This document shows, piece after piece, positions 25,643 through 33,825 of a stretch of DNA of 35,167 nucleotides. The stretch comes from an uncultured Pelagibacteraceae bacterium. GTDB lineage: Bacteria > Pseudomonadota > Alphaproteobacteria > Pelagibacterales > Pelagibacteraceae. Below the pieces are notes generated by a model that saw nothing but the letters and a program-made list of their open reading frames with translations, was not told the origin of the DNA and searched no databases. A program made the position numbers and the translations under genes. The stretch is taken from positions 1 through 35,167 of the forward strand of contig CACBRW010000010.1 in the NCBI GenBank assembly GCA_902541745.1, given 5' to 3'. How positions within the stretch are numbered: the stretch's first letter is position 1; the number at the start of each line of letters is the position of its first letter.

Positions 25643-27096
25643 TTAATCCACCAATCAGTTATATTTTTTTTAAAATTAATTTTTTCTTCCATAGCATATG
25701 CAATATTTAAAATATTTTGTTCATCAAAAGCTTTACCAATTATCTGTAATCCTAATGGATATCCTTTGGCATCATGACCTGCAGGTATAGAAATTCCAGG
25801 TAAACCAGCTAAATTTACTGGAACAGTAAAAATATCATTTAAATACATTGAAACTGGATCATTTGTTTTTTCACCAATTTTAAAAGCTGAACTTGGAGTA
25901 GATGGAGTTAGAATTGCATCAACTTTTTTATAAGCTTCATCAAAATCATTTTTAATAAGTTTTCTTACCTTTTGGGCTTTAAGATAATAAGCATCATAAT
26001 ATCCTGAAGATAAAACATAAGTTCCAATCATTATTCTTCTTTGAACTTCAGCACCAAATCCTTCAGATCTTGTTTTTTCATACATATCAATAAGATTTTC
26101 TCCCTCAGCTCTAAAACCGTATTTAACACCGTCGTATCTGGCCAAATTAGATGAGGCCTCCGCTGGTGCTACTATGTAATAAGTTGGTAGTGCGTAATTA
26201 GTGTGAGGTAGCGATATATCGATAATCTCAGCACCACAATCTTTTGCATATTCAATACCTTTTTTCCAAAGTTCCTCAATTTCATTAGGCATGCCATCTA
26301 CTCTATATTCTTTAGGTATTCCTATTTTTTTACCTTTAATATCTTTTGTTAATTCTTTACTGTACTCGTTCCTCTTAAAGTCTATTGATGTAGAATCTTT
26401 TTCATCATAAGTACTAATAACTTCCTGTAACAATGCGCAATCTTTAACATTTTGTGCCATAGGTCCAGCTTGATCTAGAGATGATGCAAATGCTACAATT
26501 CCATATCTAGAGCAACTACCATAAGTAGGTTTTAACCCAACAGTTCCTGTAAAAGAAGCCGGCTGTCTTATGGATCCACCTGTATCTGTTCCTATAGTTA
26601 TTGGTGTTAATTGAGCTGCTACTGCTGAGGATGATCCACCAGATGATCCTCCTGGAACTAAATTTTTATCAATTGGATTTTGTACATTACCAAAAAAACT
26701 AGTTTCATTAGATGAGCCCATTGCAAATTCATCACAATTTAATTTACCCATTAGGATAGCTCCTTCGTTCCAAATATTTTGCGTAACTGTTGACTCGTAA
26801 GTTGGAACAAAGTTATTTAAAATCTTACTACCTGCCGTTGTTCTTAAATCTTTTGTACAAAATAAATCTTTTACGGCCATTGGAATCCCAGGCAATTTTA
26901 AATTCAGATTTGGTTTTTCATCAAACTTTTTTGCTTTAATTAAAGCATTTGCATAATCTTCGGTTATATATGCATTTAATTCTTTTGATTTTTCTGATCG
27001 TTGAACAAATGCATTAGTGGCTTCACTTGAGGAAAGTTTTTTACTTTTTATATTTTCTACTAACTCAGATAATGATTGTTCTGTGATATCTGACAT
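25639..27096 (-). CDS. gatA: Asp-tRNA(Asn)/Glu-tRNA(Gln) amidotransferase subunit A
   Basis: Glutaminase subunit that releases ammonia for GatB. The 485-residue amidase-signature protein has the Ser-cisSer-Lys triad: K76 in [10 protein letters not shown]151 in [15 protein letters not shown] and nucleophile S175 in [12 protein letters not shown], with normal spacing for Gat[13 protein letters not shown] near residue 430 and the C-terminal [10 protein letters not shown] are also typical. It overlaps gatC by one base (TAATG) and gatB by four (GTGA), consistent with stoichiometric coupled synthesis. Confidence 0.98.
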   Translation of the reverse strand: MSDITEQSLSELVENIKSKKLSSSEATNAFVQRSEKSKELNAYITEDYANALIKAKKFDEKPNLNLKLPGIPMAVKDLFCTKDLRTTAGSKILNNFVPTYESTVTQNIWNEGAILMGKLNCDEFAMGSSNETSFFGNVQNPIDKNLVPGGSSGGSSSAVAAQLTPITIGTDTGGSIRQPASFTGTVGLKPTYGSCSRYGIVAFASSLDQAGPMAQNVKDCALLQEVISTYDEKDSTSIDFKRNEYSKELTKDIKGKKIGIPKEYRVDGMPNEIEELWKKGIEYAKDCGAEIIDISLPHTNYALPTYYIVAPAEASSNLARYDGVKYGFRAEGENLIDMYEKTRSEGFGAEVQRRIMIGTYVLSSGYYDAYYLKAQKVRKLIKNDFDEAYKKVDAILTPSTPSSAFKIGEKTNDPVSMYLNDIFTVPVNLAGLPGISIPAGHDAKGYPLGLQIIGKAFDEQNILNIAYAMEEKINFKKNITDWWIK

Positions 27097-27383
27097 TACT
27101 CTATTACCTTTGGTACAACAAAATAATCTTCATTTTCTTTAGGAGAATTTTTTATTACTTGTTCTCTTAAATTTTTACTTTTTACTTCATCTGGTCTTAA
27201 TTTAAGAGTTGTTTCAGCAATAGATGTTAATGGTTCAACATTTTCAGTTTTTAATTCATTAAGTTTCTCTATAAATTCAAAAATTGAATTTAAATCTCCT
27301 TCCAGTTTCTCTGCTTTTTTCTCAGCTACAGAAATTCTTGATAGTTTAGATATGTGCTTTATTGTTTTAAGATCGATGCTCAT
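27096..27383 (-). CDS. gatC: Asp-tRNA(Asn)/Glu-tRNA(Gln) amidotransferase subunit C
   Basis: Small subunit (95 aa) that wraps around and stabilises the GatA-GatB pair. It shows the family pattern: [20 protein letters not shown] at the N-terminus, an [17 protein letters not shown] centre, and LRPDEV followed by an [11 protein letters not shown] end. A GTG at 27413 would give ten extra residues; the ATG at 27381-27383 yields [10 protein letters not shown], the usual GatC start. It is first in the gatC-gatA-gatB-OMT-trhO-MATE-nuclease run. Confidence 0.95.
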   Translation of the reverse strand: MSIDLKTIKHISKLSRISVAEKKAEKLEGDLNSIFEFIEKLNELKTENVEPLTSIAETTLKLRPDEVKSKNLREQVIKNSPKENEDYFVVPKVIE

Positions 27384-27433
27384 ATGGTATTTAAATATGT
27401 CGGAAACTATCACTTAAGTTTAAAATATACAAT
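27384..27433. promoter_or_regulatory. Divergent promoter region gatC / ruvX
   Basis: Fifty bases between the two start codons. For gatC, TATATT on the minus strand (about 27424-27429) could be a -10. For ruvX, TAAAAT (27421-27426) would place the RNA start next to the ATG. No good -35 boxes and no Shine-Dalgarno sequences are seen. Assignment rests on position. Confidence 0.3.
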
Positions 27434-27889
27434 ATGATCACTATTGAAGAATTGAAAAAAAAACAGTCTGAAACGTCTAGATTAGTTGGTTTAGATCTTG
27501 GTTCAAAAAGAATCGGTGTATCAATTTGTGATGAAAAACAGTCAATAGCCACGCCCTTCAAAACAATCAATAAAACCAATAATGATGATCTAATTAGCGA
27601 ATTGAAAAAAATAATAGATGAAAACAATGTTAAAGCAATTGTGATTGGGTATCCAATTAATATGGATGGTTCATTAGGTCCTTCAGCTCAATCTGTAAGT
27701 GATGTGTCTAAAAATATTGACCAAAATATTGACGTAGATGTATGCCTTTGGGATGAAAGACTTTCAACCGTTGGTGCATTTAATCTTTCCAGTCAGCTTG
27801 ATGTTAATGTTTCTAAGCGTAAAAAAAGCATAGATCAAAACGCAGCTGCATTTATTCTTCAAGGAGCTATAGATTATTTAAATAATTAA
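27434..27889 (+). CDS. ruvX: RuvX/YqgF-family putative pre-16S rRNA nuclease
   Basis: RNase H-fold protein (151 aa) first described as a putative Holliday junction resolvase and now linked to 16S rRNA 5'-end maturation. It shows LVGLDLGSKRIGVSICD (catalytic D21), AIVIGYPINMDGSLG, LWDERLSTVGA and the late DQNAAAFILQGAIDYL, which together supply the acidic active site. Adjacent to gatCAB but divergent. It is the first gene of the plus-strand run to ridA. No Shine-Dalgarno is seen before the ATG. Confidence 0.93.
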   Translation: MITIEELKKKQSETSRLVGLDLGSKRIGVSICDEKQSIATPFKTINKTNNDDLISELKKIIDENNVKAIVIGYPINMDGSLGPSAQSVSDVSKNIDQNIDVDVCLWDERLSTVGAFNLSSQLDVNVSKRKKSIDQNAAAFILQGAIDYLNN

Positions 27890-27905
27890 TCCTTGTCATT
27901 TAGGG

Positions 27906-27923
27906 ACTTTATAGCTATAGAGT
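27906..27923. promoter_or_regulatory. 18-bp near-perfect palindrome upstream of pyrB
   Basis: In the 42-base ruvX-pyrB gap, ACTTTATAG is followed directly by CTATAGAGT, an inverted repeat with one mismatch (a G-U pair in RNA) and a perfect 10-base centre TATAGCTATA (27910-27919). As DNA it could be a dimeric repressor site; as RNA, a 7-bp hairpin with loop AGCU ending 8 bases before the pyrB ATG. It could also be chance in AT-rich sequence. Confidence 0.3.
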
Positions 27924-27931
27924 TAGTTTTA

Positions 27932-28873
27932 ATGGCAATTAAAATCAATAAAGCTATTAAAATCTCACAAAAACATCTGTTAGGTATCCAAGATTTATCA
28001 GTAAGCGATATTAATTATATATTGGATGAATCAGAGGCTTTCATAAAATTAAACCAGAGTAAAAATAAAAAAATCGATGTGTTAAGAGGCAAAACACAAA
28101 TAAACTTATTCTTTGAGCCATCAACTAGAACTCAAAGCTCATTTGAACTTGCTGGAAAAAGACTTGGAGCAGATGTTATGTCAATGAATATGGGTAACTC
28201 AGCAATTAAAAAAGGTGAAACTTTGATTGATACAGCAATGACCTTAAATGCAATGCATCCTGATATAATTGTGATCAGACACCAAGACTCTGGTGCTTGT
28301 AATCTTTTATCTCAAAAAGTTAATTGTGTCGTATTAAATGCTGGTGATGGTAGGCGTGAACATCCTACTCAAGCATTATTAGATGCATTAACAATTAGAA
28401 ATAGAAAAAAGAAAATTCAAGGATTAAAAATAGCTATATGTGGAGACATACTTCATTCTAGAGTAGCTAGATCAAATATTTATCTTCTTACAATGTTGGG
28501 AGCAGAAGTTAATATAGTAGCTCCATCTAATCTGATGCCAAAAGAAATTGAAAAGTTTGGTGTAAATACTTTTACTGACATGAAAAAAGGTCTCAAAGAT
28601 TGTGATATTGTAATGATGCTTAGATTGCAAAATGAAAGGATGACAAGTTCATATCTTTCGTCAAATAGAGAATACTATGAATATTATGGATTAACGCCAG
28701 ACAAACTTAATCATGCAAAATCAGATGCTTTAATTATGCATCCTGGTCCAATGAATAGGGGAATTGAAATAGATACTAGATTAGCAGACGACATAAACAA
28801 AAGTGTTATTAAAGAGCAAGTTGAATTAGGTGTTGCTGTAAGAATGGCATGTTTAAAAATATTTTGTGAATAA
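27932..28873 (+). CDS. pyrB: Aspartate carbamoyltransferase, catalytic chain
   Basis: Forms N-carbamoyl-aspartate from carbamoyl phosphate and aspartate. The 313-residue protein has the carbamoyl-phosphate site [20 protein letters not shown], the mobile-loop lysine in [11 protein letters not shown], the HPTQALLD signature and the aspartate-binding region ending [16 protein letters not shown] at 27893 would add 13 residues covering the palindrome; the ATG at 27932 gives a normal N-terminus. No pyrI is present. The stop is immediately followed by the ATG of the dihydroorotase-like gene, fitting the holoenzyme in which a DHOase-like chain scaffolds the ATCase trimers. Confidence 0.96.
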   Translation: MAIKINKAIKISQKHLLGIQDLSVSDINYILDESEAFIKLNQSKNKKIDVLRGKTQINLFFEPSTRTQSSFELAGKRLGADVMSMNMGNSAIKKGETLIDTAMTLNAMHPDIIVIRHQDSGACNLLSQKVNCVVLNAGDGRREHPTQALLDALTIRNRKKKIQGLKIAICGDILHSRVARSNIYLLTMLGAEVNIVAPSNLMPKEIEKFGVNTFTDMKKGLKDCDIVMMLRLQNERMTSSYLSSNREYYEYYGLTPDKLNHAKSDALIMHPGPMNRGIEIDTRLADDINKSVIKEQVELGVAVRMACLKIFCE

Positions 28874-30160
28874 ATGAAAAAACAATACTTAATAAATGCA
28901 AATATTATAGATCCTCATAACTCTATAAACGAGAATGGTGGATTAATAATTGGAGAAGACGGAAAGATAGAGGCTGTAGGAAAAAAGGTAAATATAAATA
29001 ATTTACCAACTAGAGAAAAGCCTACTGACTTAAAGGGTAAATATATATTTCCTGGTATAGTCGATATGAGAGTTTTTGTAGGCGAACCAGGATTTGAATA
29101 TAAAGAAAACTTTAGAACTTTAAGTAATGCAGCATTGTCTGGTGGAGTTACCTCAGTTGTAACGATGCCTAATACAGACCCAATTATAGATAATGTATCA
29201 ATTGTGGATTTTTTAAAAAGAAGAGGACGTGATAAGTCTAAAATAAATATCTTCCCTTGTGCTTCTTTAACTCAAAACACTGACGGTACCAACATGACTG
29301 AATTTGGGTTACTAGCTAAAAAAGGAATTATAGCATTTACTGATGGAGTTAAAACAATTCAAAATACTAGACTTATGTCTAGAATTATGAATTCAGCCAA
29401 AGATTTGGGATGTCTTATAATGCAACATGCTGAAGATTACGATTTAGCCAAAAATGGAATGATTAATTCCGGTATTATTGCAACAAAACTAGGCTTATCA
29501 AGCATACCAGATATTGCTGAAAGAATTATAATTGAAAGAGATCTAACTCTCCTAGAACAAACTAAATGTCGATATCATATATCTCAACTATCAGCAGGAA
29601 AATCTGTGGATATAATTAAGGAACGTAAACAAAATGTTAAATTTACTTGCGGTGTATCAATAAATAATCTCTCATTAAATGAAAATGATATTGGAGATTT
29701 TAGAACATTTTTAAAATTATCACCTCCACTGAGAAGAGAAGAAGATCGAGAAGCTTTAGTTCAAGGATTAAAAGATAAAACTATTGATGTAATTGTTTCT
29801 GACCATAAACCTGAAGATGAAGAATCTAAAAGATTAACTTTTGCTCAAGCTGCAACAGGTGCATCTGGTATTGAAACATTATTGTCTTTAAGTTTAGAAT
29901 TATTTCATAACGGATCTGTAAAACTTGAAACTATCATTCAAGCATTAACATCTAACCCAGCAAAAATACTAAATATAAATAAAGGAAACCTGTCTATTGG
30001 AAATGATGCAGATTTTTGCATAGTGGATATCAATAAACCATGGATTGTAAAAAAAGAAAATTTAATCTCTAAATCTAAAAATACTTCAATTGAAGATAAG
30101 AAACTTCAAGGAAAAGTAACCAATACATTTGTAAAAGGTATAGAATTATTTAAAATATAA
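28874..30160 (+). CDS. pyrC: Dihydroorotase-like protein lacking the HxH metal site (PyrC'-type ATCase partner)
   Basis: A 428-residue amidohydrolase-fold protein by overall similarity to class I dihydroorotase (FPGIVDMR, GGVTSVVTMPNTDP, LSPPLR, TSNPAKIL). The metal-binding D-x-H-x-H of active enzymes reads D64-M-R66-V-F68, so both histidines are gone; the later His usually found in HVxHVS is Q238; H185 and D310 remain. It should be catalytically weak or inactive. In pseudomonads a defective PyrC' supports ATCase assembly, and other alphaproteobacterial copies next to pyrB, as I recall them, share the changed motif. It begins directly after the pyrB stop. An active dihydroorotase should exist elsewhere. 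Confidence 0.9.
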   Translation: MKKQYLINANIIDPHNSINENGGLIIGEDGKIEAVGKKVNINNLPTREKPTDLKGKYIFPGIVDMRVFVGEPGFEYKENFRTLSNAALSGGVTSVVTMPNTDPIIDNVSIVDFLKRRGRDKSKINIFPCASLTQNTDGTNMTEFGLLAKKGIIAFTDGVKTIQNTRLMSRIMNSAKDLGCLIMQHAEDYDLAKNGMINSGIIATKLGLSSIPDIAERIIIERDLTLLEQTKCRYHISQLSAGKSVDIIKERKQNVKFTCGVSINNLSLNENDIGDFRTFLKLSPPLRREEDREALVQGLKDKTIDVIVSDHKPEDEESKRLTFAQAATGASGIETLLSLSLELFHNGSVKLETIIQALTSNPAKILNINKGNLSIGNDADFCIVDINKPWIVKKENLISKSKNTSIEDKKLQGKVTNTFVKGIELFKI

Positions 30161-30162
30161 AA

Positions 30163-30741
30163 ATGGAACTTTTTATAATAGGTATAATCTCATACCTAAT
30201 GGGATCAATTCCTTTTGGATTAATTTTAACTAGAATATTTTTAAAAAAAGATATTAGAGAGATAGGCTCTGGTAATATTGGCGCTACAAATGCTCTAAGA
30301 ACAGGTAATAAACTAATTGGTTATTCAACACTAATACTTGATGTATTAAAAGCAGTAATACCTGTTCTATACGTAAAAATTAATTTCCCTGATGCAGTAT
30401 ATATATCAGCTTTATTCGCTTTTATAGGTCATGTGTTTCCTGTTTGGTTAAAATTCAAAGGTGGCAAAGGTGTAGCTACATATGTTGGAATACTTTTTTC
30501 TTTAAATATTATTTATGGTTTAGTATTTGGTATTTGTTGGTTAATAATTTTTTTTATTTCTAAATATTCATCTTTAGCTTCCTTGATAGGATCACTTTCT
30601 ATACCGGTTTATATTTTAATTTTGGAGGGTTTAGAAAATGTATTTTTTTACGTAATAATGTTTATTTTAATATTTTTTACCCACAGAGAAAATATTAAAC
30701 GCTTGAAAAATAAAGAAGAAACTAAGACAAAAATTTATTAA
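30163..30741 (+). CDS. plsY: Glycerol-3-phosphate acyltransferase PlsY
   Basis: Membrane enzyme that moves an acyl group from acyl phosphate to glycerol 3-phosphate, making lysophosphatidic acid for phospholipid synthesis. The 192-residue protein has about five transmembrane helices and the three PlsY motifs: GSIPFGLILTRIF, IGSGNIGATNALRTGNK (about 36-52) and FKGGKGVATYVG (about 98-109). It follows the dihydroorotase-like gene by 2 bases. In many alphaproteobacteria dprA comes next; here topA follows after 37 bases. Confidence 0.96.
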   Translation: MELFIIGIISYLMGSIPFGLILTRIFLKKDIREIGSGNIGATNALRTGNKLIGYSTLILDVLKAVIPVLYVKINFPDAVYISALFAFIGHVFPVWLKFKGGKGVATYVGILFSLNIIYGLVFGICWLIIFFISKYSSLASLIGSLSIPVYILILEGLENVFFYVIMFILIFFTHRENIKRLKNKEETKTKIY

Positions 30742-30750
30742 TTTGACTAT

Positions 30751-30771
30751 CAAACTCTTTTGAGTAGTTTG
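30751..30771 (+). terminator. Hairpin between plsY and topA (weak terminator or topA leader structure)
   Basis: CAAACT pairs with AGTTTG six bases deep around a 9-base loop; an alternative inner stem ACTC-TTTT-GAGT uses the same bases. It is followed by TTATTTT and then directly by the topA ATG. The stem is AU-rich and the T-tract interrupted, so a strong intrinsic terminator is unlikely. Its position 8 bases before the ATG could affect topA translation or transcript level. Stability was not calculated. Confidence 0.35.
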
Positions 30772-30778
30772 TTATTTT

Positions 30779-33361
30779 ATGAATCTAGTCATAGTTGAAA
30801 GCCCTGCTAAAGCGAAAACAATTAATAAATATTTAGGTGATAACTACACAGTTCTAGCTAGCTATGGTCATATTAGAGATCTTCCCTCAAAAAATGGATC
30901 TGTTGATCCTGATCAAAATTTTAAAATGGAATGGGAAGTTGATAGCTTTTCAAAAAAACATTTAAAAGAAATTACTGATGCTGCAAAAGATTCTTCAAAA
31001 ATCATTCTTGCTACTGACCCAGATCGAGAAGGTGAGGCAATAGCATGGCATGTAAAAGAATATTTAGATGAAAAAAAACTTTTAAAGGACAAAGAAATTG
31101 AACGCGTGGTATTTAATGAAATAACAAAAAAAGCCGTCACACATGGTATTGAAAATCCAAGGCAGATAGAGCCTCTATTAGTCGATGCATACATGGCTAG
31201 AAGAGCATTAGATTATTTGGTGGGATTTAATATATCACCAATACTTTGGACTAAATTACCTGGTTCAAAATCAGCGGGCAGAGTTCAATCTGTTGCACTA
31301 AAATTGATTACTGAAAGAGAACATGAAATTGAATTATTCATACCTGAAGAGTTTTGGACTTTAAGTATTAATTTTCAGGATAAAAATAAAAGTAACATTA
31401 CAGCAAGTATTTCTCAGCTTGATGGAAAAAAAATTGAAAAATTCTCATTTAAAAATAAAGATGAAATTGAAAAGTCAATTTCAAATATTAAGAACAAAAA
31501 ATTTAATATAACTGATATTTCCTCAAAAGTTGTTAGCAGAAATCCCTCAGGACCCTTTACTACTTCAACACTTCAGCAAGTTGCTTCCAGTAGATTAGGT
31601 TTTGGTGCATCAAGAACAATGCAAATAGCACAAAAACTTTATCAAGGAATAGAAATTGAGGGAGATACAGTTGGGTTAATTACTTATATGAGAACAGATG
31701 GAACTAATTTATCAGCTGATGCCGTCTCTGATTTTAGAAATTTTATTAAAAAAGAATATGGACACGAATACTTGCCAGAAAATCCAAATAATTACTCAGG
31801 AAAAAAAGCAAAAAATGCTCAGGAAGCACACGAAGCAATAAGACCAACTGATATTAATAGAAATCCAGATTCTGTTAAAAAGTATTTAAGCTCTGACCAG
31901 CAAAAATTATATTCTTTAATTTGGTCTAGAGCCCTATCATCTCAAATGGAAACAGCAAAATTTGATAGAAATACAATAACGATTGAGTCTGAAGACGGTA
32001 AAACTATATGTAAATCAAGCGGATCTGTTTTGAAATTTGATGGATTTTTAAAAGTTTATTCAAATCAAAGTAAAGATGATGATGAACAAATTTTACCTGA
32101 GATGTCAAAAGGGCCAATTAATATAGAAGCTATTGTTGATGAGCAGCATTTTACACAACCTCCCCCACGTTACTCTGAGGCGAGTTTGGTTAAAAAATTA
32201 GAAGAGTTAGGAATTGGTAGACCTTCAACTTATGCCAGTATTATATCAACAATAGCAAATAGAGGTTATGCAGAAATAGTTAATAAAAGATTTTTCCCAA
32301 CTGACAGAGGTAAATTAATTTCTGCGTTTTTAGAAAAACTATTTTCAAAGTATGTGGATTATAATTTTACAGCTGGGCTAGAGGATCAGCTAGATGAAAT
32401 AACTTCTGGAAAAGAAAGTTGGTTAAAAGTTCTAGAGATGTTCTGGAAAGACTTTAATAGCAATGTTTCAGAGGTAAAAGAAAAAAGAACTAGAGAAGTT
32501 TTAGATCTTTTAAATGATAGTTTGGGAGTATTGATATTTGACACTGACAAAGATGGAAATATAGTCAGAAAATGTCAGCTATGTGAAACAGGTTCCCTAA
32601 GTTTAAAAAATAGTTTTAGAGGGGGTGCATTTATTGGTTGTTCAAACTATCCGGAGTGTAAGTTTACAAGACCATTATCGAAAGCTAAAGCAGCTGCTCA
32701 GTCACAACTAGCAGAGCCTAAATTTCTTGGTAAACATGAAAATGGAAATGATATTTTTTTAAAAAATGGAAGATTTGGTCCTTATCTTCAATATGAGAAG
32801 GTCCTTGAGGAAAATATTGAGGAAAAAAAACCTAAAAAGAGAAAAAAATCAAAAAAAACTAAATCTGATGTTAATAAGTTATTAAAAAATGTATCAATAC
32901 CGAAGGGTATTGAGTTAGAGAATATTGATTTAGATAAAGCTAAATTTTTATGTTCTCTGCCAAAATCTTTAGGTATCAATCCTGAAAATCAAAAAGAAAT
33001 TACATTAAACAATGGAAGATTTGGACCATATTTAAAATGTGAAAATAAATCAGCAAGAATAGAAAATATAGATGAAATTTTTTCTATAGGATTAAATAGA
33101 GCTATCACATTAATAGCTGAAGCAAAACCTGGTAGAATGTCTTCTTCAATTATAAAAGACTTGGGAGAGCATCCAGAGGATAAAAAACTAGTAAGAATAA
33201 TGAAGGGTCAATATGGACCATACATTAAATATAAATCCCTAAATGCAACCATACCAGAGGAAAAAGACCCAGTAGAGCTTACAATGGAAGAAGCTTTAAT
33301 CCTTATTGAGAAAAGAAGAGAATACGATAAAATTAAAAAAAATAAGAAAAAAAAAAAATAA
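30779..33361 (+). CDS. topA: DNA topoisomerase I
   Basis: Type IA enzyme that relaxes negative supercoils. The 860-residue protein has the Toprim domain (MNLVIVESPAKAKTINKYLG at the N-terminus, ATDPDREGEAIAWH near 80), the catalytic Y303 in LITYMRTDGTN, and RPSTYASIISTI. One four-cysteine zinc finger (CQLC...GCSNYPEC) is followed by three GRFGPY-type C-terminal repeats (two GRFGPYL, one GQYGPYI) and a Lys-rich tail encoded by a run of 12 A (33347-33358). The C-terminal build is alphaproteobacterial. It starts after a hairpin and has no clear Shine-Dalgarno. Confidence 0.97.
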   Translation: MNLVIVESPAKAKTINKYLGDNYTVLASYGHIRDLPSKNGSVDPDQNFKMEWEVDSFSKKHLKEITDAAKDSSKIILATDPDREGEAIAWHVKEYLDEKKLLKDKEIERVVFNEITKKAVTHGIENPRQIEPLLVDAYMARRALDYLVGFNISPILWTKLPGSKSAGRVQSVALKLITEREHEIELFIPEEFWTLSINFQDKNKSNITASISQLDGKKIEKFSFKNKDEIEKSISNIKNKKFNITDISSKVVSRNPSGPFTTSTLQQVASSRLGFGASRTMQIAQKLYQGIEIEGDTVGLITYMRTDGTNLSADAVSDFRNFIKKEYGHEYLPENPNNYSGKKAKNAQEAHEAIRPTDINRNPDSVKKYLSSDQQKLYSLIWSRALSSQMETAKFDRNTITIESEDGKTICKSSGSVLKFDGFLKVYSNQSKDDDEQILPEMSKGPINIEAIVDEQHFTQPPPRYSEASLVKKLEELGIGRPSTYASIISTIANRGYAEIVNKRFFPTDRGKLISAFLEKLFSKYVDYNFTAGLEDQLDEITSGKESWLKVLEMFWKDFNSNVSEVKEKRTREVLDLLNDSLGVLIFDTDKDGNIVRKCQLCETGSLSLKNSFRGGAFIGCSNYPECKFTRPLSKAKAAAQSQLAEPKFLGKHENGNDIFLKNGRFGPYLQYEKVLEENIEEKKPKKRKKSKKTKSDVNKLLKNVSIPKGIELENIDLDKAKFLCSLPKSLGINPENQKEITLNNGRFGPYLKCENKSARIENIDEIFSIGLNRAITLIAEAKPGRMSSSIIKDLGEHPEDKKLVRIMKGQYGPYIKYKSLNATIPEEKDPVELTMEEALILIEKRREYDKIKKNKKKKK

Positions 33362-33362
33362 A

Positions 33363-33824
33363 GTGAATTTTGAAAATAAAATTAAAGAATTAAAAATTAA
33401 TCTTCCAGAAGCCAAACCTCCAGTTGGATCATATGTTGCAACAAAAATAGTTGGAAATTTACTTTATATTTCTGGCCAAATTTCTATTTCTGAGAATGGT
33501 GAATTAATAAAAGGAAAAATTGAAAGAGATTTATCTGTAGAAGAAGGTTATAAAGCAGCAGAAAGATGCGGCTTGAGTATCATATCTCAAGCAAAAGTTG
33601 CATGTAACGGAGACCTTTCTAAAATTAAGTCATGTGTAAAGCTAACCGGTTTTGTTAATTCTACGGATAATTTTATAGACCAGCCAAAAGTAATTAATGG
33701 GGCTTCAGATTTAATTGCTTCAGTTTTTGGAGATGCTGGTATGCATACTAGGGCAGCAGTTAGCACAAATTGCTTACCACTTGGTGTAGCAGTTGAAGTT
33801 GATGCAATTTTTGAGTTAAACTAA
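33363..33824 (+). CDS. ridA: RidA/YjgF-family protein
   Basis: RidA proteins hydrolyse reactive enamine/imine intermediates released by PLP enzymes. The 153-residue chain is the longer subgroup: PEAKPPVGSYV, LLYISGQISI, LTGFVNSTDNFIDQPKVING, and HTRAAVSTNCLPLGVAVEVDA with the arginine that binds the substrate carboxylate in RidA. The start is taken as GTG at 33363, one base after the topA stop; a TTG at 33306 would place 19 Lys-rich residues inside topA and is unlikely. Activity of this subgroup is not settled. Its stop is one base from the convergent ugd stop. Confidence 0.88.
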   Translation: MNFENKIKELKINLPEAKPPVGSYVATKIVGNLLYISGQISISENGELIKGKIERDLSVEEGYKAAERCGLSIISQAKVACNGDLSKIKSCVKLTGFVNSTDNFIDQPKVINGASDLIASVFGDAGMHTRAAVSTNCLPLGVAVEVDAIFELN

Positions 33825-33825
33825 A

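Noticed and set aside
27893-27931. TTG start adding 13 residues to PyrB
   Set aside because: The extension is hydrophobic and unlike the family, it covers the palindrome, and an ATG at 27932 fits.
33306-33362. TTG start extending RidA into topA
   Set aside because: The extra residues are a Lys-rich frame-shifted reading of the topA tail; the GTG at 33363 follows the stop by one base.
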